A stretch of DNA of 64,000 nt from Lentinus brumalis (lineage: Eukaryota > Basidiomycota > Agaricomycetes > Polyporales > Polyporaceae): positions 2,232,001 to 2,296,000 of the forward strand of contig MARA01000006.1 in the NCBI GenBank assembly GCA_001792895.1. The letters run 5' to 3'. The number at the start of each line of letters is the position of its first letter. The first letter of the stretch is position 1. The notes under the pieces are model-generated. The model had not been told where the DNA came from. It ran no database searches and worked only from the letters and a program-made list of their open reading frames with translations. The position numbers and the translations under genes were made by a program. Below are positions 1 to 10,753 of this stretch, in pieces.

Positions 1-1023
1 AGGTCAAACCTGTGCCTGTCACCAAGAGCGCCTCCTACATCTATCCACGGCGCTTTCCCAGGAGCACACCACACGAATCGAAGAACTCCTCGAGAACTCG
101 GATGTATGAAGTATCCTTCGAGTCTCTGAAAAATGCTTGAAGACGACGGTGGGCCAGGGACGTTGAAGCTGCACTGAACACAGCTGCCAGTGGTCATGGT
201 AGGGTGCCTGCAGCGCTGACCGCTTGACAGAAGTCGAAATGGAGCTGTGGGCGCAAGGTCTGGCGAAAGGATTCAGATGAAGATCGGCTCGCCGCTCGAT
301 TGCAAGTCTCAGAAGAGACTTGTGTAGGAGTGACAAGAGTCGCACAGGACCACCGATGGTATGCATTCCCTGCTGTATACACCCGTCATACAATCTGTCA
401 AGGGTGTACCGCGCACACCGCGCCGTCACCGCCGCGAACATCTTTCGGCGTCTTTACCGATGTTTGAACTGTGTCCATACTTAAGTCCATACGACTTGTC
501 GGAATCGTGGGCTGCCTGAGATGGCTGGAGACAAAGTTCGACCGCCGGATCAGTTATTGACGAAGACACCAACGAAGTGCGAGACCACTCACCGCTTGCA
601 GATACGTGGTCCTAATGTTGTGGAGACCTTAAGTACCCTATGATTGAAGGAGCATTCGTGTTCGGTAGGATGCGCGGCCAACATTGGGGATTGCAGGTCA
701 TGGTCCATCCCAGAGCTGGGTACCAGGGTAGGCTCGTCCCCATCCGTTTTGGTAACGGTGTGAAGTTGAGGATTACGCGTCCACCTTGGAAGGCGCGATC
801 AAGGGCATGCGACCGGACTGTATGGCGAGTCTAGGAGCTGGGGCACACAGTATCGGGACAGTCTTCAAGTTTGCGCGACACCGATCCGTGCTGTAGTACT
901 ATGGATGCGCTGCTTGATGGGGTGTTGCGGGAAGGTCCTGTATGTCTCCTCCACTTCGCCGAGTCAACGGAGGCTGAACTACAGAAACGCAAGCAGCCAC
1001 TCACCAGCAACCGGGACACCTCA
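1..1023. other. No gene recognised at the left edge
   Basis: Short open frames exist on both strands, but none has a recognisable domain, consistent composition or clean splice sites. The stretch may hold the 3' flank of the IMPACT-domain gene and part of a gene that lies off the left edge. Confidence 0.4.
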
Positions 1024-1590
1024 CTACCTCCGCTTCTTCCGACCAGGACTGTCAGCCTGCACACTGACTCCTTCACGAGAGCCCAGATATCCTCCACGCT
1101 CCAGTGCCTCCTTCGCAACCGCCGAAATGCACCTCCAGCGGTCCGAGCCCAGCTTCACGCCCCCATACCACCGGAACACGACCAGAGCGACGTTCTCGCA
1201 GTGTCCGAGCTCCAGCAGGCGTTCGAGCCGCTCGCCAGCACCAGCCTCGCCCCCGTTGGACGATCCGAAGAGAAGAGAGCTGCCTGAAGCATTTGGGAGA
1301 CGCAGCCTCCATGCGTACATGGCGTGCGAGGCGCGTCGCGTGCGGGGCTCGATGTCGTGGAGGTGCGCGAGGAATTGAGGCATTGTTTCTGTCCTCATCC
1401 ATCCAGCGAGGTTGGCGTGTTCCGAGGACGACGCAGGCGGAGAGATATGGGTAGTATACGCTTGGAACTTGGACTTCAGATGTGTGACTTCGTCGGAGTT
1501 AGCGATGGGGGAGGACCATGTCGAGGTTGTGTAACAGCGGCCTCGGAGGTGAATTGATGCACTCAGTGCCTTTGTGTCAAAGCGGAGCAT
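1024..1590 (-). CDS. IMPACT/YIH1 (UPF0029) domain protein
   Basis: A single-exon frame of 188 aa starting at an ATG (1588-1590). Residues ~85-170 carry the UPF0029/IMPACT signature: a SHAMYAWRL strand, then VVFRWYGGVKLGSDRWRC followed by a helix containing VAKEAL. In known YIH1/IMPACT proteins this domain sits beside an RWD domain and modulates Gcn2 through Gcn1. No RWD domain is visible here, so this is a stand-alone UPF0029 protein and its role in Gcn2 control is only inferred. The C-terminus is basic (GRKKRR). A short unseen upstream exon cannot be excluded. The family call is firm; the exact start is less so. Confidence 0.8.
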   Translation of the reverse strand: MLRFDTKALSASIHLRGRCYTTSTWSSPIANSDEVTHLKSKFQAYTTHISPPASSSEHANLAGWMRTETMPQFLAHLHDIEPRTRRASHAMYAWRLRLPNASGSSLLFGSSNGGEAGAGERLERLLELGHCENVALVVFRWYGGVKLGSDRWRCISAVAKEALERGGYLGSREGVSVQADSPGRKKRR

Positions 1591-1870
1591 AGTGGTATAC
1601 TGTGTGAAGGCGTAGAGAGATGCTGCCGCAGGTTAATCTGGTTAAGTGCATAAAGGTCCATGAACAGGCCGAGTCCGAGAAAGTCGGAGGTCGACTTTCG
1701 CCGCATACGGACAAAATGACGAGTAGTACAACGCGTAAGACTGTGCGCGCGATAACATAGCTAAGAAGCCGACACATAATACAGGCATTACTACGGTCCG
1801 TATCGTACTCGTCGAACACCACTGCAGACGGGGAGGGTGAGGCCAACTACTGTCCTTAAACACATATGCA

Positions 1871-3900
1871 TCACCGCGCGTATGGGTGGTAGCTGTGCTG
1901 CCCCCTCTGGCCAGCCCGCTGAGGGCCAACACCTCCACTTGGGCCCGTAGGAGGCGCATTACGCGGCCCCCTGGGGACGTTCGGGCCCAGCGACCCAGGC
2001 CCGCTGGGCACGCCCATCGCGCCGCCCATGCCAGGACCTCCCCGACCCATGCCCATCCCTCCGCCCATGCCCATGCCCCCACGCATGGCCATGTTCCCGC
2101 CCATCCCGCCATACTGCCCGCCCATCATCGCCGGGTTCATGCCGCCCATCATCGGGTTCATGCCTCCGATCTGGGAGATCATGCGCGTGTAGAGTTGCGC
2201 GAGGGCCTGCGGGTCGAACTGGGCGCTGGCCGCGCCCGGTGCTCCGGCGGTGGCACCTGCTGCAGCGCCAGCGCCGCCGCCGCCGCTGTAGTTCTGGGTA
2301 CCGTATGCGCCGCCGGTTTGGCCGTATCCGCGACTGACACCGCCGCCGACGGCGCCGTTGCCGTTGCCGCCGCTGGTCTCGGCGTACGCCTCGCGCTGGG
2401 ACCGTGGCTGCGCGAGTTTCACGTCGATCTGCGACAGGATGTAAGTTACCGTACACCGTGCACGAAAGAGATGAGGGAGGGAAGACTAACCAGCTTTCCG
2501 TCAATTTGAAGGTTGCCGAACCCGAGCATTGGCTGGACGTCGACGTTCTCGAATGACACAAACCCGAAGCCCTTGCTTCGTCCGGTCTCGCGGTCCAACA
2601 TGACAGTGGCATCGACGACCTTGCCGAACTGGGAGAAGAACTCGCGCATCGACTCAGAGGTGACGCTGCCCGGAAGACCGCCAATGAAGAGCTTGGTCGC
2701 ACGCTGGTGCTCCTGCCGGGGAATAGCGCGCTTCGGGTCGATCTACGAATAGACAGATGGTAAATGGACGACAGCGATACAAGTGATCACGGCACTACGT
2801 ACGATCTTGCCATCCAAGAAGTGCTCCCGGACCATCACCGCGTTCACGGACGCAGGATCTTCGAATGTCAGGAACGCGAAGCAGCGCGACCGACCAGCAG
2901 CGTCGCGCATGATGGTACACGCTTCGACCTTGCCGAATTGTGAGAAGTATTTCTTTAGCGACTCTGCGACGACACACTTCAGTACTACACACAGAACGAG
3001 CCAGTACGACGTATATACCATCTGTGGTGTCCCAGTTTAGGCCGCCGATGAACATTTTGCTACAGTACACACGCCCATGTTGCAAGCACGCGGCAAGATT
3101 TGCGGGACGCGATTGAGGTCACGATGGCGGACGTTGCGGACAGAGGGTACATAGAAGAAAGCGCTGTTATTAGCACCCGTTACCTAGAACAGAGAGCAGT
3201 CATGACAAGGAGGAGAGAAGTGGACGACTCTACTGTGCGCAACAGTGCTAGCCTAGACCTAGGAGAGCCGGACGTGCTAGAGCATGCTAGTGCTAGCTAG
3301 GTGGGAGGCGAGGTTGACTACCGCGGGGCGCATCGCCATTGTCTCGTATATATGACCGATCTCGAGTCGACACCCAACCCTGCCACGCCACACAGCGAGC
3401 GCCACGATGGTTGAAGGCTGCGCATGTCAGTGCAGCGGGGGAATGCAGGTACTCACCCTTCTTCCTTCATCTCCGACGGGCGCACAGGCCGGTCTGCTCC
3501 CGGGGCACCCTGGTAGGTATCGTGTCGCGGTGGGGCCGGCTCTCGATAGTCTGTCTGGCGTTCTTGGTAAATGGGAATTTGCTGGGTGGGAGGGTCTCCG
3601 GACGTATATGATGGAATAGCGCTTGTTGTGGCATCGCTGGGTCTTGGCGAATACGGCTTGTAGTCTTCTGACGACGTAGATGTTGGTATGGGTTGTGGTT
3701 CCGAGGCGGAGGTGTGTTGAGTATCTTCCTTCGCAGTCTCTCTAGTCTCGGTCTTCACAGGGGGGGCTTGACGTTCCGTGGGGACTGCGAACTCATTCTC
3801 GTCGTTGCCGTAGAGGTCTGCCAAGCAGGCTCAAAACCTAAGCGGATCAGACAATCAGATCGTACATACCGCCGTAGAGGTCAGCGTCGAGGTCGGACAT
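1871..3900 (-). CDS. hnRNP-like RNA-binding protein with two tandem RRMs (Hrp1/Musashi type)
   Basis: Six exons read on the minus strand: 3900-3870, 3817-3457, 3059-3019, 2963-2803, 2742-2491 and 2428-1871, giving 467 aa with all phases consistent. The N-terminus has a duplicated DLYG motif and a Pro/Thr-rich stretch. RRM1 starts at KMFIGGLNW and has the RNP1-like motif RCFAFLTF. RRM2 has KLFIGGLP and KGFGFVSF. The tandem arrangement joined by IDPKRAIPRQEHQRATK is typical of Hrp1, Musashi and DAZAP1 proteins, which act in mRNA 3'-end formation, export or translation. The C-terminus is Gly/Met-rich low complexity ending in PYAR. Intron 2 (3060-3456) is 397 nt while the others are 52-62 nt. It is divergent from the Pdx2 gene. 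Confidence 0.9.
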
Positions 3901-4311
3901 GGCGAGGGAACAAAGAGGTGAGCGAGAAGCGGGCAGAGGGTGGTCGTGGTCGTGGTCAGAGGTGTGGTGCAGAAAAGGAAGCTGACGAGATGACTTGGCC
4001 TCGGCCAATCGGAGTTTGAAGAAAATATATGGCTTGCGGGAAGCCGGCTTACAAAGACGCCCGTAAGGACTCCGCTTCGTTTCGGAGTTCCAAGGAGGGC
4101 CGTGTTCCCGTCCTGCTACCCCGGAAACTGCAGCAGAGTCATACCAACTCACTGCGGTACGTTGTCCAGCATCCGGTCCTCGCGCAACGATTGCCGTGCT
4201 CATTTGCAGGATAGAAGTGGGTCAGCTTACACAGGCCAGCCCCATTCGACTCTCGTTCCAGCCTCGGAAGCAGTGCACGCGACCGAGCGGTTATCTCCAC
4301 GAGGAACAAAA
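3901..4311. promoter_or_regulatory. Divergent promoter region between the RRM gene and Pdx2
   Basis: These 411 bp separate the ATG of the RRM gene (minus) from the ATG of the glutaminase gene (plus), so they must hold both promoters and both 5' leaders. A TATA-like AAATATATGG sits at 4022-4031. Shared control of the two genes is possible but not shown. Confidence 0.5.
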
Positions 4312-5229
4312 ATGCAGCCTAGTTCGCCTACCCCCGACAATGTTACGATAGGCATTCTAGGTACGCTGTGCCACCGTAAATTCCACCGTATAACCGCTAA
4401 CATCACCTGCTACGCCCCGCAGCTCTGCAGGGCGCCTTCGCCGAGCATCAGGTGATGCTACAGAAGGCATCTCTGAAGCGGCGAGTGGTCATCGTGCTCG
4501 TTCGTCAACAGGAAGACCTGGATAAGTGCGACGCACTTATAATTCCGGGAGGGGGTGCGTTGTTCGATTTCTTCTATTGCCGCTGCGTCCCTGACCGTGT
4601 TTTGTGATTCCCTGCAGAGTCTACCACGATCGCCCTCTTGGCGCGCCTGGCTGGGCTGCTCGAGCCCATGCGGGAGTTCCTCAAGACCAAACCTGTCTGG
4701 GGAACGTGCGCCGGGGCGATCCTTCTCTCACGCTGGGTCGAGGGGGCCAAGAAGGGCGGGCAGGAACTCCTCGGAGGGATTTCCGTCACCATCGAACGGA
4801 ACGGCTTCGGATCGCAAGTTGAGTCCTTCGAGGCGCCCCTCGAAGTCGAGGGCCTCCGAGAGTCTAACCGCCCATTCCACGGGGTTTTCATCCGTGCACC
4901 CGTGAGTTGATTCATGAGCAAAGGCGTGGCATGCCTGCTGACTCTAAGTTCAGGTCGTAATTGGACTCAACCCATCTCCGACCGACCCGCCGATACAGAT
5001 TATCTCGCGCATCTCTCCTTCCCTCCTGCCTGCGTCGCAGACTGTAGTCCCGCTGGACGAGGACGACACGGACCCCCGGGACCCACGGACGATCGTAGCG
5101 CTACGGCAGGGCCTGCACCTGCTGACGACATTCCATCCCGAGCTCACCAAGGACGACCGTTTTCACGAGTACTTTGTGCGGGAATGCGTTCTCCCGACTA
5201 TTACGTCTCGGTCTTCGTCGCCTGCGTGA
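4312..5229 (+). CDS. PDX2: Pyridoxal 5'-phosphate synthase glutaminase subunit (Pdx2/SNO family)
   Basis: Four exons, 4312-4360, 4423-4554, 4618-4901 and 4954-5229, encode 246 aa, the usual Pdx2 length. The protein is a class I glutamine amidotransferase that hydrolyses glutamine and passes ammonia to the synthase subunit (Pdx1/SNZ) for vitamin B6 production in the cytosol. The opening [13 protein letters not shown] and the IIPGGESTT loop are diagnostic. The nucleophile cysteine lies in WGTCAGAI and the catalytic His-Glu pair in FHPEL near the C-terminus. The FIRAPVV strand is also conserved. All catalytic residues are present. The Pdx1 partner is not in this window. Confidence 0.95.
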
Positions 5230-5668
5230 TTGGTATCACTGCTGCTTCCGCCTCAGGTCTGGGGGGTTCATGGTTAGACATACCTAGATTGTTCTGTATT
5301 CGATCTTTATGCTTTGTATCCGCTACTTCGCTGATCTGTGTTCCGTGTACAGGTCTCTTGTATAATGTCATTGCGTACCTCTGACTAGCTCGATCCTTTG
5401 TCTGCGGAATTGGCTCGCTGTGGCTTAGACGAAGCATAGCGGTGCCACAAAGCCGCCGGTGACCATAAGACGTCATAGCGTGTCACAGCGCGTTCGTGAC
5501 GCCGAGACGCGTCTGAGGCGTTCAAAAACGAACTTGGTTATTAACCACCATCATCTCACTCTTCACCCTTCTCTCGTATTATTCTCCCGTTATTATCGCC
5601 TTCGCTCTCATCTCGCTATCCTCGCAACTTTCTAACCCCCTATTCTATTCATAATCAATCAGTCCAAC
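5230..5668 (+). other. Intergenic region with a pyrimidine-rich leader
   Basis: No gene is recognised. From about 5545 to 5665 the plus strand is strongly pyrimidine-rich (runs such as CTCACTCTTCACCCTTCTCTC), a common feature of fungal promoters and 5' leaders. It runs into the ATG at 5669 of the next gene. Confidence 0.5.
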
Positions 5669-6903
5669 ATGCCTCGTCTTCAACACGGACAACGTACCTC
5701 CCTCTTGGCTACGCGCGTGCGAAACGCGTTTCTCGAAGGTAAGCCTCGCTTTATGCGGTCGCTGAGCTTGCTTGACGCGTGAAAATGCAGCCTTTACGCG
5801 TCAAGTCGCCCCATCGCAGGCACTCCGCTCAAGAACGCGGTGGGCATGGGCAGCATTGCCCGACGTGTTCAGGGCGAGCTGCGTCGCACTACGGGTCACT
5901 ACTACCCGTTGCATCAAGTGGTGACATCTATCTACGATATAGATAACCACAAGACGCAAGGTGAGCGTTGTTTCCCTTTATGCCGTTCGAAAAGGACAGG
6001 ATGTCGTGTTCAGGCAAATCCTTGCAAGCTCGTCTCCGGGCGTCGCGCGTGTGCACCTATGAATCGGCGGTTCAAGCTGACTTTGCGGACATCACAGATC
6101 ACCGTTGCGAAAGTGCAGATACACTGTCCCCGCCAACCCCTCACCCCCGGATTGTGGTGACCTCTTCCACCCCCGCGAACGCGTCCATGTCCCGTCGTCG
6201 CATGGAGCACAACATTCCAAGCCTTCAGTGTCAACTTGCGATCCCGCCGCCCGCGTTTGACTCATCCTTGACTGCCTCCAGAACGCCCACGAGTCTCACC
6301 CCCACTGGACGCTCCCCTCTTCTCTCATTCTCTCGCCGCTTCTCCCTGTCTGCGGCGGACTCTGCGGGCACCCCCATCACGCCGGTTGAACAGATCGTGC
6401 ACACCCCACTCACACCTCCCAAGCTACCCCGTGTTGTCCCGCCTCCTCCGCGTTCGTGGGCCCGTTTAAACTTCCAAGCACGCATGGGCGAAACATCTCC
6501 ACTCGACTCCCCGGATTTCCCGTTGACACCCTACGAGCTCGCTCCCACCCACGGCACAAAGCCTGTGCTAGGACGACTGCAAATTCCCGGTACTCTAGCG
6601 GCGGGCGATTCTGAGCTCCGTGATTGCTTCCTGTCGTCGTCTCCGCAGGCTGTCTCGCCGTTGTATGCGGGATGCCCGGCGCGTCCCGCCGCCGCGCGGC
6701 CTAACTCGACTTCAAGCCTCACCCGTACGGCTCTCCTTCGCGCTGCGCGCCCGAGTTTCTCGCGGACTTCGTCCCTGCAAGGATCCCTGCAGGATTGCCT
6801 TGGGCCGCTTTCGCCTCTCGCAAACCCCCTTCTGTTGTCCGCCTCTGGGCAGACGCTCGCTTCGCCCTTCGATTTCGAGGGCGGGTATTTCTCGCGCTCC
6901 TAA
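5669..6903 (+). CDS. Hypothetical protein, Ser/Pro-rich
   Basis: Three exons (5669-5738, 5820-5960, 6098-6903) give 338 aa in one frame. The first 70 residues look folded: RTSLLATRVRNAFLEGTPL, then a predicted helix with MGSIARRVQGELRRTTGHYY. The rest is rich in Ser, Pro and Thr with many SP and TP sites (LTPPKLPRVVPPPPRSW and others), as expected for a disordered phospho-regulated protein. I do not recognise the family. The pyrimidine-rich leader and clean GTAAGC and GTGAGC donors support a real gene. It could be an Agaricomycete-restricted regulator. Confidence 0.6.
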
Positions 6904-7210
6904 TCCCCGTCGTCTCATGTACGCTATCGCTTGGCTTCGTCCCGTTCCGCTTCGACGTATATGATTTGTTTGATCCTCATCCTTGTAGCATCCGCTGTCC
7001 CATATCGCGTTACATCCCACTGTCTCTAGTATCCCGCACGTTCGATCTTGTCTTGTATCGCTGTCTCCATAGTTGTCCGCCTCGTCCTTGTTGTCATTGT
7101 CCGTGTTATCATTGTCCGTGTTGTCGTGCACGTCCCGGACTCAGTTCCTACATAATTAAGTTACTTGTACGTATGCCGTATTTCGCGACCCCTCGTCCTC
7201 TTCTCGTATG

Positions 7211-10200
7211 TCAGCTATGACTATGATCATGATCCAATGCGAGCATTGGATGTTTATTTGCGTTGGTTGTAGGGACATGGATCGTCCTCCTGCCAGTAAG
7301 CCCCTTGTCCTCTTGCAAGTTCTGGTCAATGACCCAGGTCAGTGGTCGACGACGCAGCCAAAATTGCGCTGGAACAATACACTTGCCTGCACAAATTGCA
7401 TTGAGGTAGCGCGCGCCCAGCCATGCGAAGTCGACCTTGCATTCACCATAGGCATAGCGGTACCATGCCGATGCGCGCATCCGCTCCTTTGCGTACTCAC
7501 TCGCGGTCGTCCCTCCAAAGTACTGATCTACGAAGCTTTGCTTCAGGATGTCGGCGTGCTTCACGTCTCCGCGTTCCCTCGTCGATGCATCTGTAGACCG
7601 GAAATGGTCAGTTCAACAGCCGTACACGCACATACACGGAACACTTTGTGTGCTTCACTTTTTTCGTCGCGCTCGATAGCACGCCGCAGTCTGCGGTTGT
7701 AGTCTCGCAGAAGGTTTCGCGCCTCCAGAAAGTACTGCGCAAACAGCGCACGGTCCTCGTGCTCGAGGTCGAGGCTGGGATGGGGCGACCATGGCTTCGT
7801 TGGGAAAACGATGTTCAGCCGCTTCTGCATTGCTTCGACGCGCGCCTGCTCTGTCAGGACTTGATTGCGGAGTACAGCTATGGGGTTTCTGAGTGCTTGG
7901 TTCCGAATGGTTGCATGGCGCTTTAGAAGACGATCGAGCTCATCCTCGATGTCCTTAGGCTTGACGCCGTTCTTCACCATGTCCTGCAAGCGGGGCGTGA
8001 GGCATCCGCTGAAAAGTCTATGGAAGGTGAGATGTGCTCACCAACGCCTTTTCGTTCAGGTTGACAAGCCCCTGGGCCAAAGGAGAATCTGCGAGCGCAC
8101 GCGTAGCTTGGGCTGCCTCAATCCATAGCCCGTGAAGCTTGCCAACAAGAACGCCCTGGCCTCTATAAGCGACGAAGGTGTCGATGGCGTCGGTCATCAT
8201 GTTCTCCAGAGGGTACTTTTCGTCATCAGTTGGTGGTTGAGAGATTGCGGGGAGCCGGGGTAAGGCAGGCTTCTGTGTGGGAGGAATGAGAGCTTGGTCC
8301 CAGATGACCATGTAGAGGTCGCCGTCGAGGTCGCTATATGACTTGTCAGCATCGACTGTCACGGATAAAGTGCCAGGTAAACTCTGACCCTGAGGCAATC
8401 ATGTCTGGGACGGACCTGAAAGACTTGCGCGAGAAGACTGGCCAGGACGGCATGGTAGTCAGTCCCAAGTCCAGGTGCATGCAGTATCTCGGACTCACCG
8501 ACGCAATTCTCTATATGGTCCAGCTCCGGACGCACTACGGCCGTGAATTTTTGGATGTCTGACTCGTCTGCAGTCAGGACTGCAGATTGTGCATGCGAAC
8601 ACTTGTATCTGTTCACCTCCAGTCGAGAAACATGGCATTCTGCGTGATTCATTCAGCTCGCAATTCTACAATTCAGTTTGACATGGAACATGAAGCTTAC
8701 CTTGTAATCGCGACCTGTCCTGTGATGTACTCGCTCTTAAGGTGCGGCAACTTGAGGAAGACTTCGCCCTCCTCGAGTACACCGAGCTCATCGACGACGC
8801 CCATGACATAGCACGCCTCCTGAACTTGGAGCTGAAGCTTTTTCGCGAGACTGCTGTACTGCCACTTCTGGAACTTGAGCAGCTCTGTACGCAGGTAGGG
8901 TTCTGCCAGGTCCTGCGGGGCCATCAACATGCTGGTCACTACCTCCCCTGTCAGCTGAACGCTGCAGAAATGCGAGGGAGAATGGACACTTGCGACGTTG
9001 TCCCCAGTTTGCAGGACAATCTTCCTCGGGATACGAGTCCGAATCCGAAGGGTCGGGGCGGTAGCTACGCATGATGCATTGGAGGGCGTGTGCTCGGTCG
9101 GTCGGTATGTCTGCCATAGCTTGGAGCTGCTTGTCGAGCATGCGCTCGAAGACCTGCTATGACGTCAGTCGAGACTGTGGATGCAGGAGAAGTGACCTCA
9201 CATTCAGGGGTACGCCGAGCGTGGTCAGTAAGAGTATCAGCTGTATATTCAGGTGCGTCATGCGGGGTGCCTGGCTGACGTTCACGAGCTCGAGCTCGGT
9301 CGGACCACCTGCGAAGTTGACCATGGAGGAGCGGTAGGCAATGTTGCACCGCCCGCCTCCTCCTAACGCAACCAGGCTGTCGAAGACGGCGTCCGGATAA
9401 CGCACAAGGACACCCTCCATCCCGCCGCGCCGTATCTGAAAGGCTGTTGCATTGTTATTCAGTGCGTAGTCCATGTTGTGTTGGAGTAGCTGTACCTGAA
9501 GTGTCGTACGGGATCCCGTTGAACTCGCATACCTCGGCGGCGAAGGAGCCCCTGATCATGCCTATACCGTCGGTATGCAAGGAGCCATCGGGGGCTCTGT
9601 TGTCTGGTATCTCGACAATGAGTTCATCGGGAACCTACATCATGGGGAGTCAGCTATATGCGCAAGGGTAGAAGTTGTGTGACGCTGACATCGAGAGAAG
9701 GTACGGTACCCGAGAACGCCAAGTGAAGTCGAGCCGCGTATTTGCCATAACCATCCGTCTCGTACACTGATTGCAGATCCCCAAAGCTCGCGAGGAGGCT
9801 CTTGACTGTCCAGTCGGGGCCTTCAGCAAAGAACATGAGCTTCGGTTTCCTCGACGTGACTTGTGTGTCTGTAAATCCCAAGAACGAGTACCTGAAGACG
9901 CGCTGCGTCAGCGATGTATCATGGATAGTATGTACTGTACAAAACGCTCACCGGCGGTTTCTGTAGACGTAGCCGCGGGCTATCCACTGCTTGAGCGACG
10001 ACCTGAAGAGATCCTCGCCCATGTGTTCGCCTGCAGCCACGAGAATGAACCTCGATTCCGGTCTGCCACAAAGCCGGAAAGCTCTGCAATCGACCATTTC
10101 ATGGAAGTCCACTGAGTCGGCTGGACGGCGTGCATTAAGCACAATGGGCGTAGTCGAGATCGTAGTTTCGATGCCGGGTCGAAGAAGCGGAATCCAGTAT

Positions 10201-10518
10201 GTCTTCTTGATCAGCATTGAGCAGAAGTCAAGGGGGAGGGGGTATTGAAAACAAGTCCAGATGGGATTTGGAAGTGTGCTGCGAGCGATGGTGTTCCACT
10301 GGCACGGCGCAGCATGCGCCCTATAAGTATACGCACAGGGAGCGATAGCGAGCTACCGTAGCATCGCGAGGATACGAATACTCCTGCTGCAGCGGTCGTC
10401 TTCAAGGAGGTTCGCTGAACGAACTGCAGCACTTGCGCAGCTCATGATGGCGTGAACTTCCCTGCGTCTTGGTCAGTCGCCCGTATAACCTGCTATGAAG
10501 AGTTTGTACCCACCTCAT
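7211..10518 (-). CDS. RNA-dependent RNA polymerase (eukaryotic RNAi-type, QDE-1/RdRP family)
   Basis: Multi-exon gene. Conserved blocks in order are RYSFLGFTDTQ, KYAARLHLAFSGT, an AFQIRRGGMEGVL strand, LLTTLGVPLNV, the GVVDELGVLEEGEVFLKL block, LHPGD-like IQKFTAV, VFSRKSFRSVPDM and the catalytic loop ASGDLDGDLYMVIWD. The Asp triad DxDGD maps near 8317-8332 and is intact. Traceable joins include donor GTGAGT in NCV|V, acceptor before VFSRK, and CATATAG before GDLDGD. These enzymes make double-stranded RNA for Dicer in quelling and transposon silencing, in nucleus or cytoplasm. The N-terminus is uncertain: a start at ATG 10518 (MREVHAIMSCASA) is in frame, but the protein would be shorter at its N-terminus than most relatives, so an upstream exon may exist. 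Confidence 0.85.
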
Positions 10519-10753
10519 CTTCAGCCCGCAGTAGCCCGGGTATGTACGTCTGCACAAACTTCCGGCTCACAAGCCTAAGGGTAACCAACGTTGATAGCTT
10601 CAGAAGTAGAGGAGTGAATACACGAGCATCGATACTAGTGACAAGTAATAATCTACATGATACCGCACATATATATGCCTGTCCGAACCCAAACCCAGGG
10701 CCCCCTTATAACCAGCCAGCTGGGAGCCCACAACATAACATATACCACGCCTA

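Noticed and set aside
1886..2509. Long plus-strand ORF opposite the RRM gene
   Set aside because: It mirrors the Gly/Met-rich 3' exon of the RRM protein; composition (His/Arg/Ala-rich) is that of antisense shadow.
3901..4311. Pdx1/SNZ or a B6 riboswitch near Pdx2
   Set aside because: No synthase sequence is present in the window and no structured element could be supported by eye.
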